Below are positions 28,056-39,322 of a DNA stretch of 64,000 nt, piece after piece. The DNA is from Streptomyces sp. CC228A (GTDB lineage: Bacteria > Actinomycetota > Actinomycetes > Streptomycetales > Streptomycetaceae), in assembly GCF_021390935.1 (NCBI RefSeq), contig NZ_JAJPUI010000008.1, forward strand, positions 186,001 through 250,000, given 5' to 3'. How positions within the stretch are numbered: the stretch's first letter is position 1; the number at the start of each line of letters is the position of its first letter. The position numbers and the translations under genes are program-made. The notes beneath the pieces are model-generated. The model was not told where the DNA came from. It searched no databases and saw only the letters and a list, made by a program, of their open reading frames with translations.

Positions 28056-28996
28056 TCACGGCGTACCCGCCCGGAGCCGGGCGGCCACGGTCGCGATGTC
28101 CCGCGGGCCCACCCGGCAGCAGCCGCCGACCAGCCGCGCCCCCGCCCGCCGCCACTCCTGCGCGCGGTCCGCCGTGAAGGCGGTGCGCCCCCGCCAGCAC
28201 CGGGCGGCCGCGTCCCAGGTCTCACCGCTGTTCGGGTACACCACGACCGGCAGGCCCGTCACGCGGGCGGCCGTTTCCACCGCGCGGCCGGCGTCCGCGG
28301 GCGTGCAGCAGTTGACGCCCACGGCCACGACCTCGTCCACGCCGGCGTCGGCGACCAGGCCGAACGCCTCCTGAAGCGCCTGCCCGGCCCGCGTGCGGCC
28401 ACCCGCCACCGTGTACGAGAGCCAGGCCGGTACGCCCAGTCCGCGCACCGCGCGCAGCAGCGCCAGGGCCTCGTCCGCGTCGGGCACGGTCTCCAGGGCC
28501 AGCACGTCGGGCCGGGCCGCGGCCAGCACCTCCAGGCGGGGGCGGTGGAAGGCCTCCAGCTCGGCCGTGCCCCGTCCGTAGCGGCCGCGGTACTCGGAGC
28601 CGTCGGCTCGCATGGCACCGTACGGCCCCGCCGACGCGGCCACCCACAGCGGCCGGGCCACCCGCGGCCGCGGGCCCGGCGAACCGCCTCCCGCGCCAGG
28701 CCGACGCTCAGCGCCATCAGCTCGGCGGCCCGCTCCCGGCCGATGCCGCGGCGGGCGAACCCCTCGAACGTCGCCTGGTAGCTCGCGGTCGTCGCGACGT
28801 CCGCGCCCGCCTCGTAGTACGCGAGATGGGCGGCGACCAGTGCCTCAGGGTCCTCGGCCAGCAGCCGCGCGGACCACAGCGCGTCCGCGAGGTCGTGGCC
28901 GGCGGCCTCCAGCTGGTTCGACAGCCCGCCGTCCAGGACGACCACGCGGGCCGGGTCGGACAGGGCGTCGAGCAGGGGAGGCGTCACGGGCGTCAT
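28056..28996 (-). CDS. mmuM: Homocysteine S-methyltransferase (apparent frameshift)
   Basis: This enzyme makes methionine from homocysteine, usually with S-methylmethionine as methyl donor. From ATG 28996 the first frame gives VVVLDGGLSNQLEAAGHDL and EAGADVATTASYQATFEGFA. After CCC at 28661-28663 (plus strand) the second frame gives VARPLWVAASAGPYGA, VDEVVAVGVNCCTPADAG and LVGGCCRVGPRDIATVA. The three zinc-binding cysteines are thus all present (one in NCC, two in GGCC). Adding one base at that run restores a normal 313-residue protein. The 3' end lies in a separate frame from the start only because of this single break. Confidence 0.85.
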
Positions 28997-29153
28997 ACCA
29001 CCGAAGCTAGCGAACGCGGCCGCCCGCCGCCCCGTCGGCCGGGGCCGACGGCCTCGGGGCCTCCTCGCAGGCGGGCCCCGGCCCTCCCGGAGCCGCGCCA
29101 CGGGCGGCCGCCGCTCCACGAGGCGGCGCGGCGGCCCGCGGCGCGGCCCGGCC

Positions 29154-31791
<2,638 letters not shown>

Positions 31792-32265
31792 ACCCGGGGC
31801 GGTCCGGCCGCCGCGGCATCCGTGTGCGCCGCTTGGGGACCGGCGCCGCGCCACTGGACGGCGCCGACGGCACGCCCTGCGACCGGCACCGACCGACTTG
31901 GGCGGTCCCGGTGCCGACCGGTGCTGCGCACGCCGTCGACCGGCACCGACCGGCACCCACCGGTCCGCACGGACCAGCACCGACGGGCGCCGACGACACG
32001 CCCCGCCGCGTACGCCGACCAGGACGGGCCGCCCGCACGGACGGCACCGACGGGCGCCGCTTACGCCGACCCGCACTGACCAACCCGCACCGACCGGCCC
32101 GTACCCGACCGGTCCCCGCGTCACTGCCGGCCCGCCTCCCGTACGGCCCGCCTCCCGTACGGCCCGCCCCCCGTACGGCCCGCCTCCCGTACGGCCCGCC
32201 GAAGCCCCCCGGCGGACGGTGTCGCCGCCGTCGCCTGCCGCCAACCCCCTCTGCACCAAGCGTCG
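31792..32265. repeat. Non-coding region with ACCGACCGG-type and 16-bp CGTACGG repeats
   Basis: After the regulator gene, 31880-32130 is full of degenerate GCACCGACCGGC repeats. From 32133 to 32200 a 16-bp unit CTCCCGTACGGCCCGC occurs four times in tandem. There is no gene here; the CCGTACGG core is palindromic. Confidence 0.7.
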
Positions 32266-32336
32266 TTGACACCGGCGAGCGGGGGACGTACCTTCCCTCT
32301 CCTGGCGACCGGTAATTTCCGATACCTTCCGGAAGG
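32266..32336 (+). promoter_or_regulatory. Strong promoter with CCTTCCGGAAGG palindrome, no intact gene downstream
   Basis: TTGACA (32266-32271) and TACCTT (32289-32294) are separated by a perfect 17 bp. Downstream, GGTA-N8-TACC and CCTTCCGGAAGG (32325-32336) share the CTTCCGGAAG core with the xylanase operator at 30609. An AAGGGAG ribosome-binding site and an ATG at 32372 follow, but the open frame is short and has no conserved content up to 32739. This looks like the promoter of a lost glycosidase gene. Confidence 0.5.
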
Positions 32337-32739
32337 GCGGCTCCCGGAGGGGCGCGGCGCAAGGGAGTCCCATGGTGCAGCCCTGGCACGACACCCGCAC
32401 GGCCCGCGGGCGATCGCGTGGCAGCGCCGCTGCGCCGGACGAAGCCGGACGAGAGGGCCGCCCGGCTCCCCGGGGCCGGGCCGGGGTCCGCCGCGGAGGA
32501 GGGTGGGGACGAGGGCAGGGGCGCCGCCTTGCCCCGGCGCGGGGTCTCCGGGCCCCGCACCCTGGCCGGGAGCGCGGCGGGTACTGCGGCGCCGCGGTCC
32601 CGCCGGGGGGATGAGCCCCGCACCCAGGGCAGGCGGCACCGGCCTCGCGCTCGCAGGCGGCACCGGTCCCGGCCCGCGCGGGCGGCCGCCACGGCCCGCA
32701 GCGGGCGGCCGCCGGTCAGCGGCGCGTTCAGGGGCGCGG

Positions 32740-33162
32740 TCAGTGGCGCGAGCCGACCTCCGGCAGCGTCCACGAGGGGGCCGTGCCGGTGAGCTGGCAG
32801 ACCATCAGGTACAGCGGGATGGGCGGAGTGTAGGGCGACGTGCAGCCCGGCCGGTGGATGAGGCGGGGGCGGCGGTCGGGGACGTACGCCCCGGGCGCGT
32901 AGCAGGCGGGCAGCGGCCAGCGCAGGTCCGCGTCGGAACCGGCGGGGACCAGCCACCACCACCACTCGGGGTCGGCGAACACGCAGCCGTTGCCCGGCAG
33001 CCGGCCCAGCAGCCGCGCCCCGTACCGGGACGGCACACCGACCGCGTCGCAGCCCAGCGCCGCCGTCAGGTGGGGCGGCGGTGACAACTGCACCTCCCGC
33101 AGGTGCGGGAGGCCCGGCTGCGTGCCGCGGGCGGTCGACAGGCTCACCACGGACGTCAGCAC
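32740..33162 (-). CDS. Conserved hypothetical protein of the regulatory ATPase locus
   Basis: A 140-residue protein with DPEWWWWLVPAGSDADLRWPLP at its centre and two short cysteine-containing segments (HRPGCTSPYTPP and MVCQLTG). The GTG start at 33162 is 10 bases after the stop of the ATPase gene, so the two form an operon. It resembles small proteins found beside such ATPases in Streptomyces; function unknown. Confidence 0.65.
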   Translation of the reverse strand: MLTSVVSLSTARGTQPGLPHLREVQLSPPPHLTAALGCDAVGVPSRYGARLLGRLPGNGCVFADPEWWWWLVPAGSDADLRWPLPACYAPGAYVPDRRPRLIHRPGCTSPYTPPIPLYLMVCQLTGTAPSWTLPEVGSRH

Positions 33163-33172
33163 GGCGCCGGCC

Positions 33173-33675
33173 TCAGCACGGTTCCGCCCGGTCGTGCGTC
33201 AACTCCGCCCACACGATGCGCCCCGCTCCGTGCCGCGCGTCGTGCGCCCCCCACGCGCTGCACACCGCGTCGACGATCAGCAGCCCCGGCCGCACTCCCC
33301 GGCCTCGGCCGAACGCGGCCGCGGTGTGCCGGCCGGGCGCCCCTCGTCATGGACGGCCACCCTCAACCGGTCGCCCCGGTCGCGCAGTTCGCACACGATC
33401 CGGCTGCTGAGGGTGTGCAGGACGGCGTTGGTGAACAGCTCCGACACCACGAGCTCCGCGGCGTCCCGGATGTCCGCGTCGGCGCTCCAGCGGACCAGCC
33501 GGTCCGCGACCAGCCCCCGGGCGCGGGCCACCGACTCGGCGCGGGAGGGCAGCTCGAACGCGAATCGGCGGAGATCGGCAGCCGTGGACGGGTGGGCGGC
33601 GGTCCGCTGCGGGGGCACCGCGGCACCGGGTCGTGGCGCTGTGAGCCGGGGGGTGAGCGCGTTACCAGGTGCCAC
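33173..33675 (-). CDS. HATPase (anti-sigma-factor/serine-kinase-like) regulator, apparent frameshift
   Basis: A GHKL ATPase of the RsbW/SpoIIAB-like group common in Streptomyces. The first frame encodes RFAFELPSRAESVARARGL and DIRDAAELVVSELFTNAVLH (N-box with catalytic Glu and Asn), then RLRVAVHDEGRP (G1-like box). At the CCCC run 33284-33287 (plus strand) the frame breaks; one added base gives RGLLIVDAVCSAWGAHDA and ends VWAELTHDRAEPC at 33173. The restored length is about 167 residues, normal for the family. The start is uncertain (GTG 33675 used). It is divergent from the XRE regulator, the standard WhiJ-locus arrangement. Confidence 0.78.
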
Positions 33676-33748
33676 GACCGATTCCTCACATGGGGGCGCG
33701 GCCCTGCCGCGCCGCGCCGTCACCGGGGCGCAGCACGCAGCAGCCGCG

Positions 33749-33834
33749 TGAACTGGTTCACCAACTGGTTCATCGGAATACTTTCCTCCCGGCGCCAACA
33801 CTTGGCAAGTGGCACTCTGAAAATTGCAGAGTGC
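33749..33834. promoter_or_regulatory. Divergent regulatory region with direct repeats and an inverted-repeat operator
   Basis: AACTGGTTCA occurs twice (33751-33760 and 33763-33772), spaced 12 bp; the first copy is the right half of TGAACTGGTTCA. Closer to the XRE gene, GCACTCTG-N7-CAGAGTGC (33812-33834) is a perfect 8-bp inverted repeat around AAAATTG. The region is much more A+T-rich than its surroundings. The palindrome sits where a WhiJ-type autoregulator would bind. Confidence 0.65.
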
Positions 33835-33898
33835 TGTGTTCTCTCTGCCCGTCCCATGGCAGACTCGACGCACACACCGGCACGTGGGGAGGTCAGAA

Positions 33899-34765
33899 GT
33901 GAGCGAGCCGCGGTCAGCCCCCACGGTCGGGCAGGTCGTCCTCGGCAGGCGCCTGCAGGACCTGCGGGAGCGCGCCGGCCTCAAGCGCGAGGAGGCCGCG
34001 AAGGTCCTGCGCGTGGCCCCCGCCACGATCCGCAGGATGGAGACCGCCGAGGTCGCCCTGAAGATCCCCTACGTGCAGCTGCTCCTCCAGGCCTACGGGG
34101 TCGAGGCGGAGGAGGCCGACGGCTTCGTCCGGCTCGCCGAGGAGGCCAACAAACCGGGCTGGTGGCAGCGCTTCCACGACGTCCTGCCCGGCTGGTTCAG
34201 CATGTACGTCAGCCTGGAGGGCGCCGCGAGCCTCATCCGGGCCTACGAGCCCCACTTCGTCCCCGGCCTCCTCCAGACCGAGGACTACGCCCGGGCCGTG
34301 CTCCGCGCCGGGGCGGTGGGCCCGGTCAAGCACGACGACATCGAACGCCACGTGGCCCTGCGCATGGAGCGGCAGGCGCTGCTGACCCGGCCGGAGCCGC
34401 CCCGGTTCTGGGTGGTCATGGACGAGACGGTGCTGCGCCGCCGGCCCCCGGGCACCGGCCCCGCCGTCATGCGGGCCCAGGCGGACCGGCTCCTCGAAGC
34501 CGCCGAGCTGCCCCACGTCACCCTGCAGGTCGCGGAGTTCGCGACGGGCCACCACCCCGGCACGTACGGCCCCTTCGTGCTCTTCCGGTTCGCCATGCCG
34601 GAGCTCCCGGACATGGTCTACAGCGAGTACCTGACCGGCGCCGTCTATCTGGACGCGCGCCCCGAGGTGGCCTCCCACCTCGAGGTCATGGACCGCATGG
34701 CGGCCCAGGCCGCCACAGCACAACGTACGAAGGAGATCCTCCGGGGTTTCCGCAAGGAGCTGTGA
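33899..34765 (+). CDS. XRE-family regulator with DUF5753 domain (WhiJ-like)
   Basis: A 288-residue DNA-binding protein. The helix-turn-helix is near residues 12-65 (GRRLQDLRERAGLKREEAAK, then VAPATIRRMET). The rest is the DUF5753 sensor-like domain, with WWQRFHDVLPGWFSMYVSLE, FVPGLLQTEDYARAVL and VVMDETVLRRR. WhiJ of S. coelicolor and its many paralogues, paired with small DUF397 proteins, control development. GGGAGG precedes the GTG at 33899. The DUF397 gene follows directly after the stop codon. Confidence 0.92.
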   Translation: MSEPRSAPTVGQVVLGRRLQDLRERAGLKREEAAKVLRVAPATIRRMETAEVALKIPYVQLLLQAYGVEAEEADGFVRLAEEANKPGWWQRFHDVLPGWFSMYVSLEGAASLIRAYEPHFVPGLLQTEDYARAVLRAGAVGPVKHDDIERHVALRMERQALLTRPEPPRFWVVMDETVLRRRPPGTGPAVMRAQADRLLEAAELPHVTLQVAEFATGHHPGTYGPFVLFRFAMPELPDMVYSEYLTGAVYLDARPEVASHLEVMDRMAAQAATAQRTKEILRGFRKEL

Positions 34766-35011
34766 ATGGATCGCATCTACAACGGCATGCGCGCCGCGGA
34801 CCTTGGCACCGAGGGCTGGCACAAGCCGTGGAGCGGTGGAAACGGCGGCAACTGCTTCGAGGCCATGAAGCTGGCCGACGGCAGGGTCGCGGTGCGCCAG
34901 TCCGCCGACCCGGACGGCCCCGCCCTCATCTACAGCCCCCACGAGATCGCCGCCTTCATCGAGGGCGCCAAGTCCGGGCAGGCCGACTTCCTGCTCACCC
35001 CGACCGGCTGA
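34766..35011 (+). CDS. DUF397 small protein, partner of the XRE regulator
   Basis: An 81-residue protein with the DUF397 pattern: W-K-P-W-S in GWHKPWSGGNGGNCFEAMKL, then VAVRQSADPDGPALIYSPHE and the C-terminal FIEGAKSGQADFLL. The ATG begins at the base after the regulator's stop, so translation is coupled. In studied loci these proteins bind and counteract their cognate XRE regulator. Confidence 0.92.
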   Translation: MDRIYNGMRAADLGTEGWHKPWSGGNGGNCFEAMKLADGRVAVRQSADPDGPALIYSPHEIAAFIEGAKSGQADFLLTPTG

Positions 35012-35109
35012 TCCGGCCCGGCACCCTGCATGATGGTGCGTCACCAGCGTTGCCCCGGCGACGCGTCAGGCCCGACCAGGAACCCGACCCCACACCACGG
35101 GAGCGTCAG

Positions 35110-35922
35110 ATGACCGACGCCGCACGGCCCGCCGTCCAGATCGACACCAGCAAGCCGCACCCCGCGCGGATGTACGACTGGTTCCTCGGCGGCAAGGACA
35201 ACTACCCGGTCGACGAGGAGATGGCCCGCCAGCTCCTCACCATCGACGCCCGCGGCCGCGACATGGCCCGCGTCAACCGGGCGTTCATGCACCGGGCGAC
35301 CCGCTGGCTCGGCACGCAGGCCGGCATCCGGCAGTACCTGGACATCGGCACCGGCATCCCCACCGAGCCCAACCTGCACCAGATCGCCCAGCAGGTGGCA
35401 CCCGAGGCGCGGATCGTCTACTGCGACAACGACCCGATCGTCCTGGCCCACGCCGAGGCGCTGCTGCGCTCCACCCCGGAGGGCGTCACCTCCTACATCC
35501 AGGCCGACGCCCGCGAACCCGACGCGATCCTCGAACGCGCCGGGGAGGTACTGGACTTCACACGCCCCGTCGCGCTGTCGCTGCTGGCCCTGCTGCACTT
35601 CGTGGACGACGAGGACGGCGCGTACGAACTGGTGGACCGGCTCGTCGGGACGCTCGCCCCCGGCAGCTACCTGGTCCTGTCCCACGTCACCGGCGACTTC
35701 GACCCGGAGGGCGCCGCGAAGGCCCGCGCCGTGTACCAGGGCCGCGGCCTGACGCTGCGGCCGCGCAGCCGCGAGGAGTTCGCCCGCTTCTTCGGCAAGC
35801 TGGAGCTCGTGGAGCCCGGCGTCTCGCTCACCGCCGAGTGGCACCCGGAGCTGGGCGAGGCCGTCCCCGTCAGCGGGGACGGCCCCATCCCCGGCTACGC
35901 CGCCGTGGCCCGCGTCCCCTGA
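35110..35922 (+). CDS. SAM-dependent methyltransferase, DUF574 family
   Basis: A 270-residue protein starting with the DUF574 hallmark SKPHPARMYDWFLGGKDNY. The cofactor site is in YLDIGTGIPTEPNLHQIA (motif I) and VYCDNDPIVLAHAEALL. RPVALSLLALLHFVDDED and YLVLSHVTGDF complete the fold. This family is greatly expanded in Streptomyces; the targets are unknown. It lies about 100 bp after the DUF397 gene, in the same direction, and may belong to the same regulatory locus. Confidence 0.9.
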   Translation: MTDAARPAVQIDTSKPHPARMYDWFLGGKDNYPVDEEMARQLLTIDARGRDMARVNRAFMHRATRWLGTQAGIRQYLDIGTGIPTEPNLHQIAQQVAPEARIVYCDNDPIVLAHAEALLRSTPEGVTSYIQADAREPDAILERAGEVLDFTRPVALSLLALLHFVDDEDGAYELVDRLVGTLAPGSYLVLSHVTGDFDPEGAAKARAVYQGRGLTLRPRSREEFARFFGKLELVEPGVSLTAEWHPELGEAVPVSGDGPIPGYAAVARVP

Positions 35923-35929
35923 CGGGGCA

Positions 35930-37842
35930 TCAGGACCCGGCCGGGCGCACCAGTGTGACGAGGAACCTTCCCGCCGCACCGGTGTTCCCGGCCGGGTCGA
36001 TCGTCCGGTACTCGACGGTGTGCGTGCCGTACCGGGGGGCCGCGTCGTCCCACGGCACCGCGCGGGGACTGCCGAGCTTCCCGTACACCAGCCCGTCGAT
36101 CTCCGTGCCCGACGGGGTGAAGAGGAACGGCGCCCGCGCGTCCGTCGGCCAGCCGTAGTACGTGTACCAGCCGTCCCCGTTCACCCGGAACTGGGTGACG
36201 ACGTGACCGCCGTGGTCGTCGGCCGCGTCCAACCGCATCGTGAACGGCCCGTCGTACACGTACTCCACCGGCCGCCCCGGCTCGCGCACCGTGCGCAGCG
36301 GCGCGGACAGCTCGTACGACGCCTCGGCCGGCGCGGCGTCGACCGTCCAGCGCAGGACGTGCGCCGTCCCGGCGATCCGCGCCGTCAGCGTGTGCCTGCC
36401 GGGCCGGATGCGCAGCGCCGACAGGTCCAGGTCGCGGTCGTTGCCCGGGTTCGCCACCGGCCGGCCGTCCAGCGCCCACCGCACGGCCGGGATCCGGTCG
36501 GGCGGATGCGTCGTGTCCGCGTGGACCACCGACCAGGCCCCCACCGGCGTCTGCGTCGGCGTGTGCGACGTGAACCGCACCGCCACCCGCTGCGGACGGG
36601 TCGGCAGCCGGGTGTCCACCGTCCACGCCACGGACCGGGTCAGCGCCGCCGAACCGCGCACCGCCGGGTCGCGGACGAACGGCGTCGGGTCCGTCACCGT
36701 CGCCGTCAGGGCGTGCCGGCCGGGAGTCAGGGGCAGCCGCCGCAGATCCACCGTCCGGGCGCCGCCCGCGGGCAGGGGCCGGCCGTCCAGCCGCCACACC
36801 ACGTCCAGCTCACCGCCCAGCGGGTGCAGCGTGTCCACCCACACCGTGCGGTCCGCGCCGATCGGCGCCCCGTTCGGGGTGTGCCCCTGCACCAGGTCCA
36901 CCTTCGCCGAGACCGCCTGTACCATCACCTCGCGGCCCACCTCGTCGAAGGGGTATCCGAGCGTCTTCATCAGGGAGTGCCGCGTCGGCCGCCACACACC
37001 CCCCGTGGAGTACAGCCCGCCCTCGTACCGCCCGATGACACCGCCCGCCTCGCTCTCCTCGCCCAGCCACCGCCACCACTTGGCACGCCGGTCGCGCAGC
37101 TGCTCCGAGGTGAGCACCGTGTGGTGCGCCGACGCCGGCTCGCCGCCCCCGTACGCCCCGCCGGGCATGCCCCGCGCGTAGTAGTCGTACTCGTCCTGCA
37201 GCCCGCCCAGCGAGTGCCCGATCTCGTGCGGGGTGATCTGCGACGACAGCGCGTTGCCGCCGGAGGCCGTCGCGAAGGTGCCGCCGGCGCCGCCGTACGT
37301 GCTGCTGTGGGCCAGGGCCACGATCTGCCGGTTGGCGGCGGACGTCCCCGCCACCAGGTCCGCGTACCGCGCGGCCGCCGCGCCGTCCACCGCGAGCAGC
37401 CGCTGCACGCTCCGCGGATCGCAGCCGCCCCAGAAGCCCATGCCGAGCGGGGTGTCGCGGCGCGGCCCGTCCAGTGAGGGGTCGCAGTCCACTCCGGAAT
37501 CGGGCGACGGCACCTGCACCGCCCACACGTTGACGTAGGAGCGGTAGGACCGGAACGGCTCGATGCTCCACAGGACCTTGACGTGCCGGTCCACGTCCGC
37601 GCGGAACCGCGGCAGCTCCCCTGCGGTGTAGCCGTCGCCGATGAAGACCATGTTGAACCGTTTCTCCGCGGGGCCCGTGATCTCTACGGGGACGACGGCC
37701 GCGGCGGCGTCGGGGGCGCCGCGGCGGCCTCGCCGTACCGGCCGGCGGCGGATGCCCCCGCGCCCGGCACCGCCGCCCACAGCAGGCACGCGGCGGCCGC
37801 GAACACGGCGAGTCTGCGCAGTCGTGCGCCTTGAGCAACCAT
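35930..37842 (-). CDS. Secreted M64-family metallopeptidase (apparent frameshift after signal peptide)
   Basis: The minus-strand ATG at 37842 encodes a signal peptide (RLRRLAVFAAAACLLWAAVP, then GASA). After the GGGGG run at 37712-37716 (plus strand) the frame changes; one added base joins it to VVPVEITGPAEKRFNMVFIG, the start of the M64 (IgA peptidase-like) catalytic domain. The zinc site is TPHEIGHSLGGLQDEYDYY (HExxH plus the downstream D-E-Y). The C-terminal half holds several beta-sandwich repeats with TPGRHALTATVTDPTP and RPGRHTLTARIAGTAH. The restored length is about 637 residues. It should act outside the cell; its protein substrate is unknown. It ends 8 bp from the methyltransferase stop, converging with it. 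Confidence 0.87.
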
Positions 37843-37942
37843 GGGGCCGGAGCGTAGGAGCGGCCCGACACCCCGTAAAGAGGCCCTTGTCGGCCGCCCG
37901 CGCCGCTCACGGCCGGCCGGGCCCAGCCGCCCCGCAGGCCCC

Positions 37943-39295
37943 TCACGACAGGTACGCGAGCCCGGGATGCTCCCTGCGGTACGCCTCCAGCAGCCGTCGC
38001 GCCACCGCCACCGAGTCGACCAGCGGGTGCAGGGCGAACGCCTTCACGGCCGCCTCGCGCGAGCCCGTCTCGGCCGCCGCCAGCACCTCCCGCTCCACCG
38101 CCTTGACCGCCGTCACCAGTCCCACCGCGTGGTACGGCAGCGGGTCCACGGCCACCGGGCGCGCGCCGTTCGCGTCCACCAGGCAGGGCACCTCCACCAC
38201 CGCGTCCGCATCCAGCACCGGCAGCGCCGACCCGTTGCGGACGTTGAGGACGAGCGTGGTCCGCTCCCCGCGGGCGACGGCCCGCATCAGGGCGAGCGCG
38301 ACCTGCTCGTACCCGCCCGGCTCCAGGTCCTCCTCGGCCCGCCCCCCGGTGTCGCCGGACGCCGCCCGGTTGGCCGCCATGTACGTGGCCTCCCGCTCGG
38401 CGAGGGTCCGCAGCCACGCGTCGAGGGCCTTCACGCCCGGCCGCGCCGCGTCCGCGTAGAAACCGGCCTGCTGGCGCAGCAGGTACGCCCCCCGCGTCCC
38501 GTCCGCGCCCGCGGCCTCCCGGTACGCCTGCACGGTCTCCCGGCCGAAGTAGTAGTAGTGCAGGTACTCGTTGGGCACCGCGCCCAGCGACCGCAGCCAC
38601 TGCGGGCCGAACAGCCGGCCCTCCTCGAACGAGCCGAGCAGCTCCGGGTCCGCCATCAGTTCGGGCAGCACGTCGCGCCCGCCGACCCGCAGCCCGCGCA
38701 GCCAGCCCAGGTGGTTGAGTCCCACGTAGTCCGCCCAGGCGTCGGCCGGGTCCACCCCCAGCACGCGCGCCACCCGGCGGGCCAGTCCCACCGGCGAGTC
38801 GCAGATCCCGATCACCCGGTCGCCCAGCACCCGGGACATCGCCTCCGTCACCAGGCCCGCCGGGTTCGTGAAGTTGATGACCCAGGCGTCCGGAGCCACG
38901 GCGGCCACCCGCCGGGCGATGTGCGCCGCCACCGGAACGGTCCGCAGCCCGTACGCGATACCGCCCGCGCCCACCGTCTCCTGGCCGAGGACCCCCTCGG
39001 CCAGCGCCACCCGCTCGTCCGCGGCACGTCCCGCGAGCCCGCCCACGCGGATCGCCGAGAACACGAAGTCCGCGCCCCGCAGCGCCTCGTCCAGACCCGC
39101 CGTCACCGTCACGGCGGGGGCGCCGGGCACCCCGTCGGCCTGCTCGGCGAGCACGCGGCCGATCGCCCCCAGCCGCGCGGCGTCCACGTCGTGCAGGACG
39201 ACGCGGGTGACCCGCCCCTCGCCGCGGTCCGCCAGGAGCGCCCGGTACACCAGCGGCACACGGAACCCGCCGCCGCCCAGAATCGTCAGCTTCAT
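37943..39295 (-). CDS. GH4-family glycosidase (6-phospho-beta-glucosidase type)
   Basis: A 450-residue NAD- and Mn-dependent glycosidase of family GH4. It starts MKLTILGGGGFRVPLVYRAL, the NAD-binding loop. VFSAIRVGGLAGRAADERVA, NFTNPAGLVTEAMSRVLGD, ICDSPVGLARRVA (cysteine metal ligand) and VGLNHLGWLRGL (histidine ligand) are all in place. GH4 enzymes cleave mostly 6-phosphorylated disaccharides by an oxidation-elimination mechanism. No PTS genes are in the window, so the sugar is open. It is probably monocistronic. Confidence 0.92.
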   Translation of the reverse strand: MKLTILGGGGFRVPLVYRALLADRGEGRVTRVVLHDVDAARLGAIGRVLAEQADGVPGAPAVTVTAGLDEALRGADFVFSAIRVGGLAGRAADERVALAEGVLGQETVGAGGIAYGLRTVPVAAHIARRVAAVAPDAWVINFTNPAGLVTEAMSRVLGDRVIGICDSPVGLARRVARVLGVDPADAWADYVGLNHLGWLRGLRVGGRDVLPELMADPELLGSFEEGRLFGPQWLRSLGAVPNEYLHYYYFGRETVQAYREAAGADGTRGAYLLRQQAGFYADAARPGVKALDAWLRTLAEREATYMAANRAASGDTGGRAEEDLEPGGYEQVALALMRAVARGERTTLVLNVRNGSALPVLDADAVVEVPCLVDANGARPVAVDPLPYHAVGLVTAVKAVEREVLAAAETGSREAAVKAFALHPLVDSVAVARRLLEAYRREHPGLAYLS

Positions 39296-39322
39296 GCCCC
39301 CGTACGCTACTGGGCCGGGGCG

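Noticed and set aside
31880-32200. Regularly spaced repeats considered as a CRISPR array
   Set aside because: The repeats are contiguous, degenerate and short (12-16 bp), with no unique spacers and no cas genes nearby.
32372-32739. Possible gene after the strong promoter at 32266
   Set aside because: Frames here are short, Arg/Gly/Pro-rich and without any family motif. It is treated as a remnant or untranslated region.
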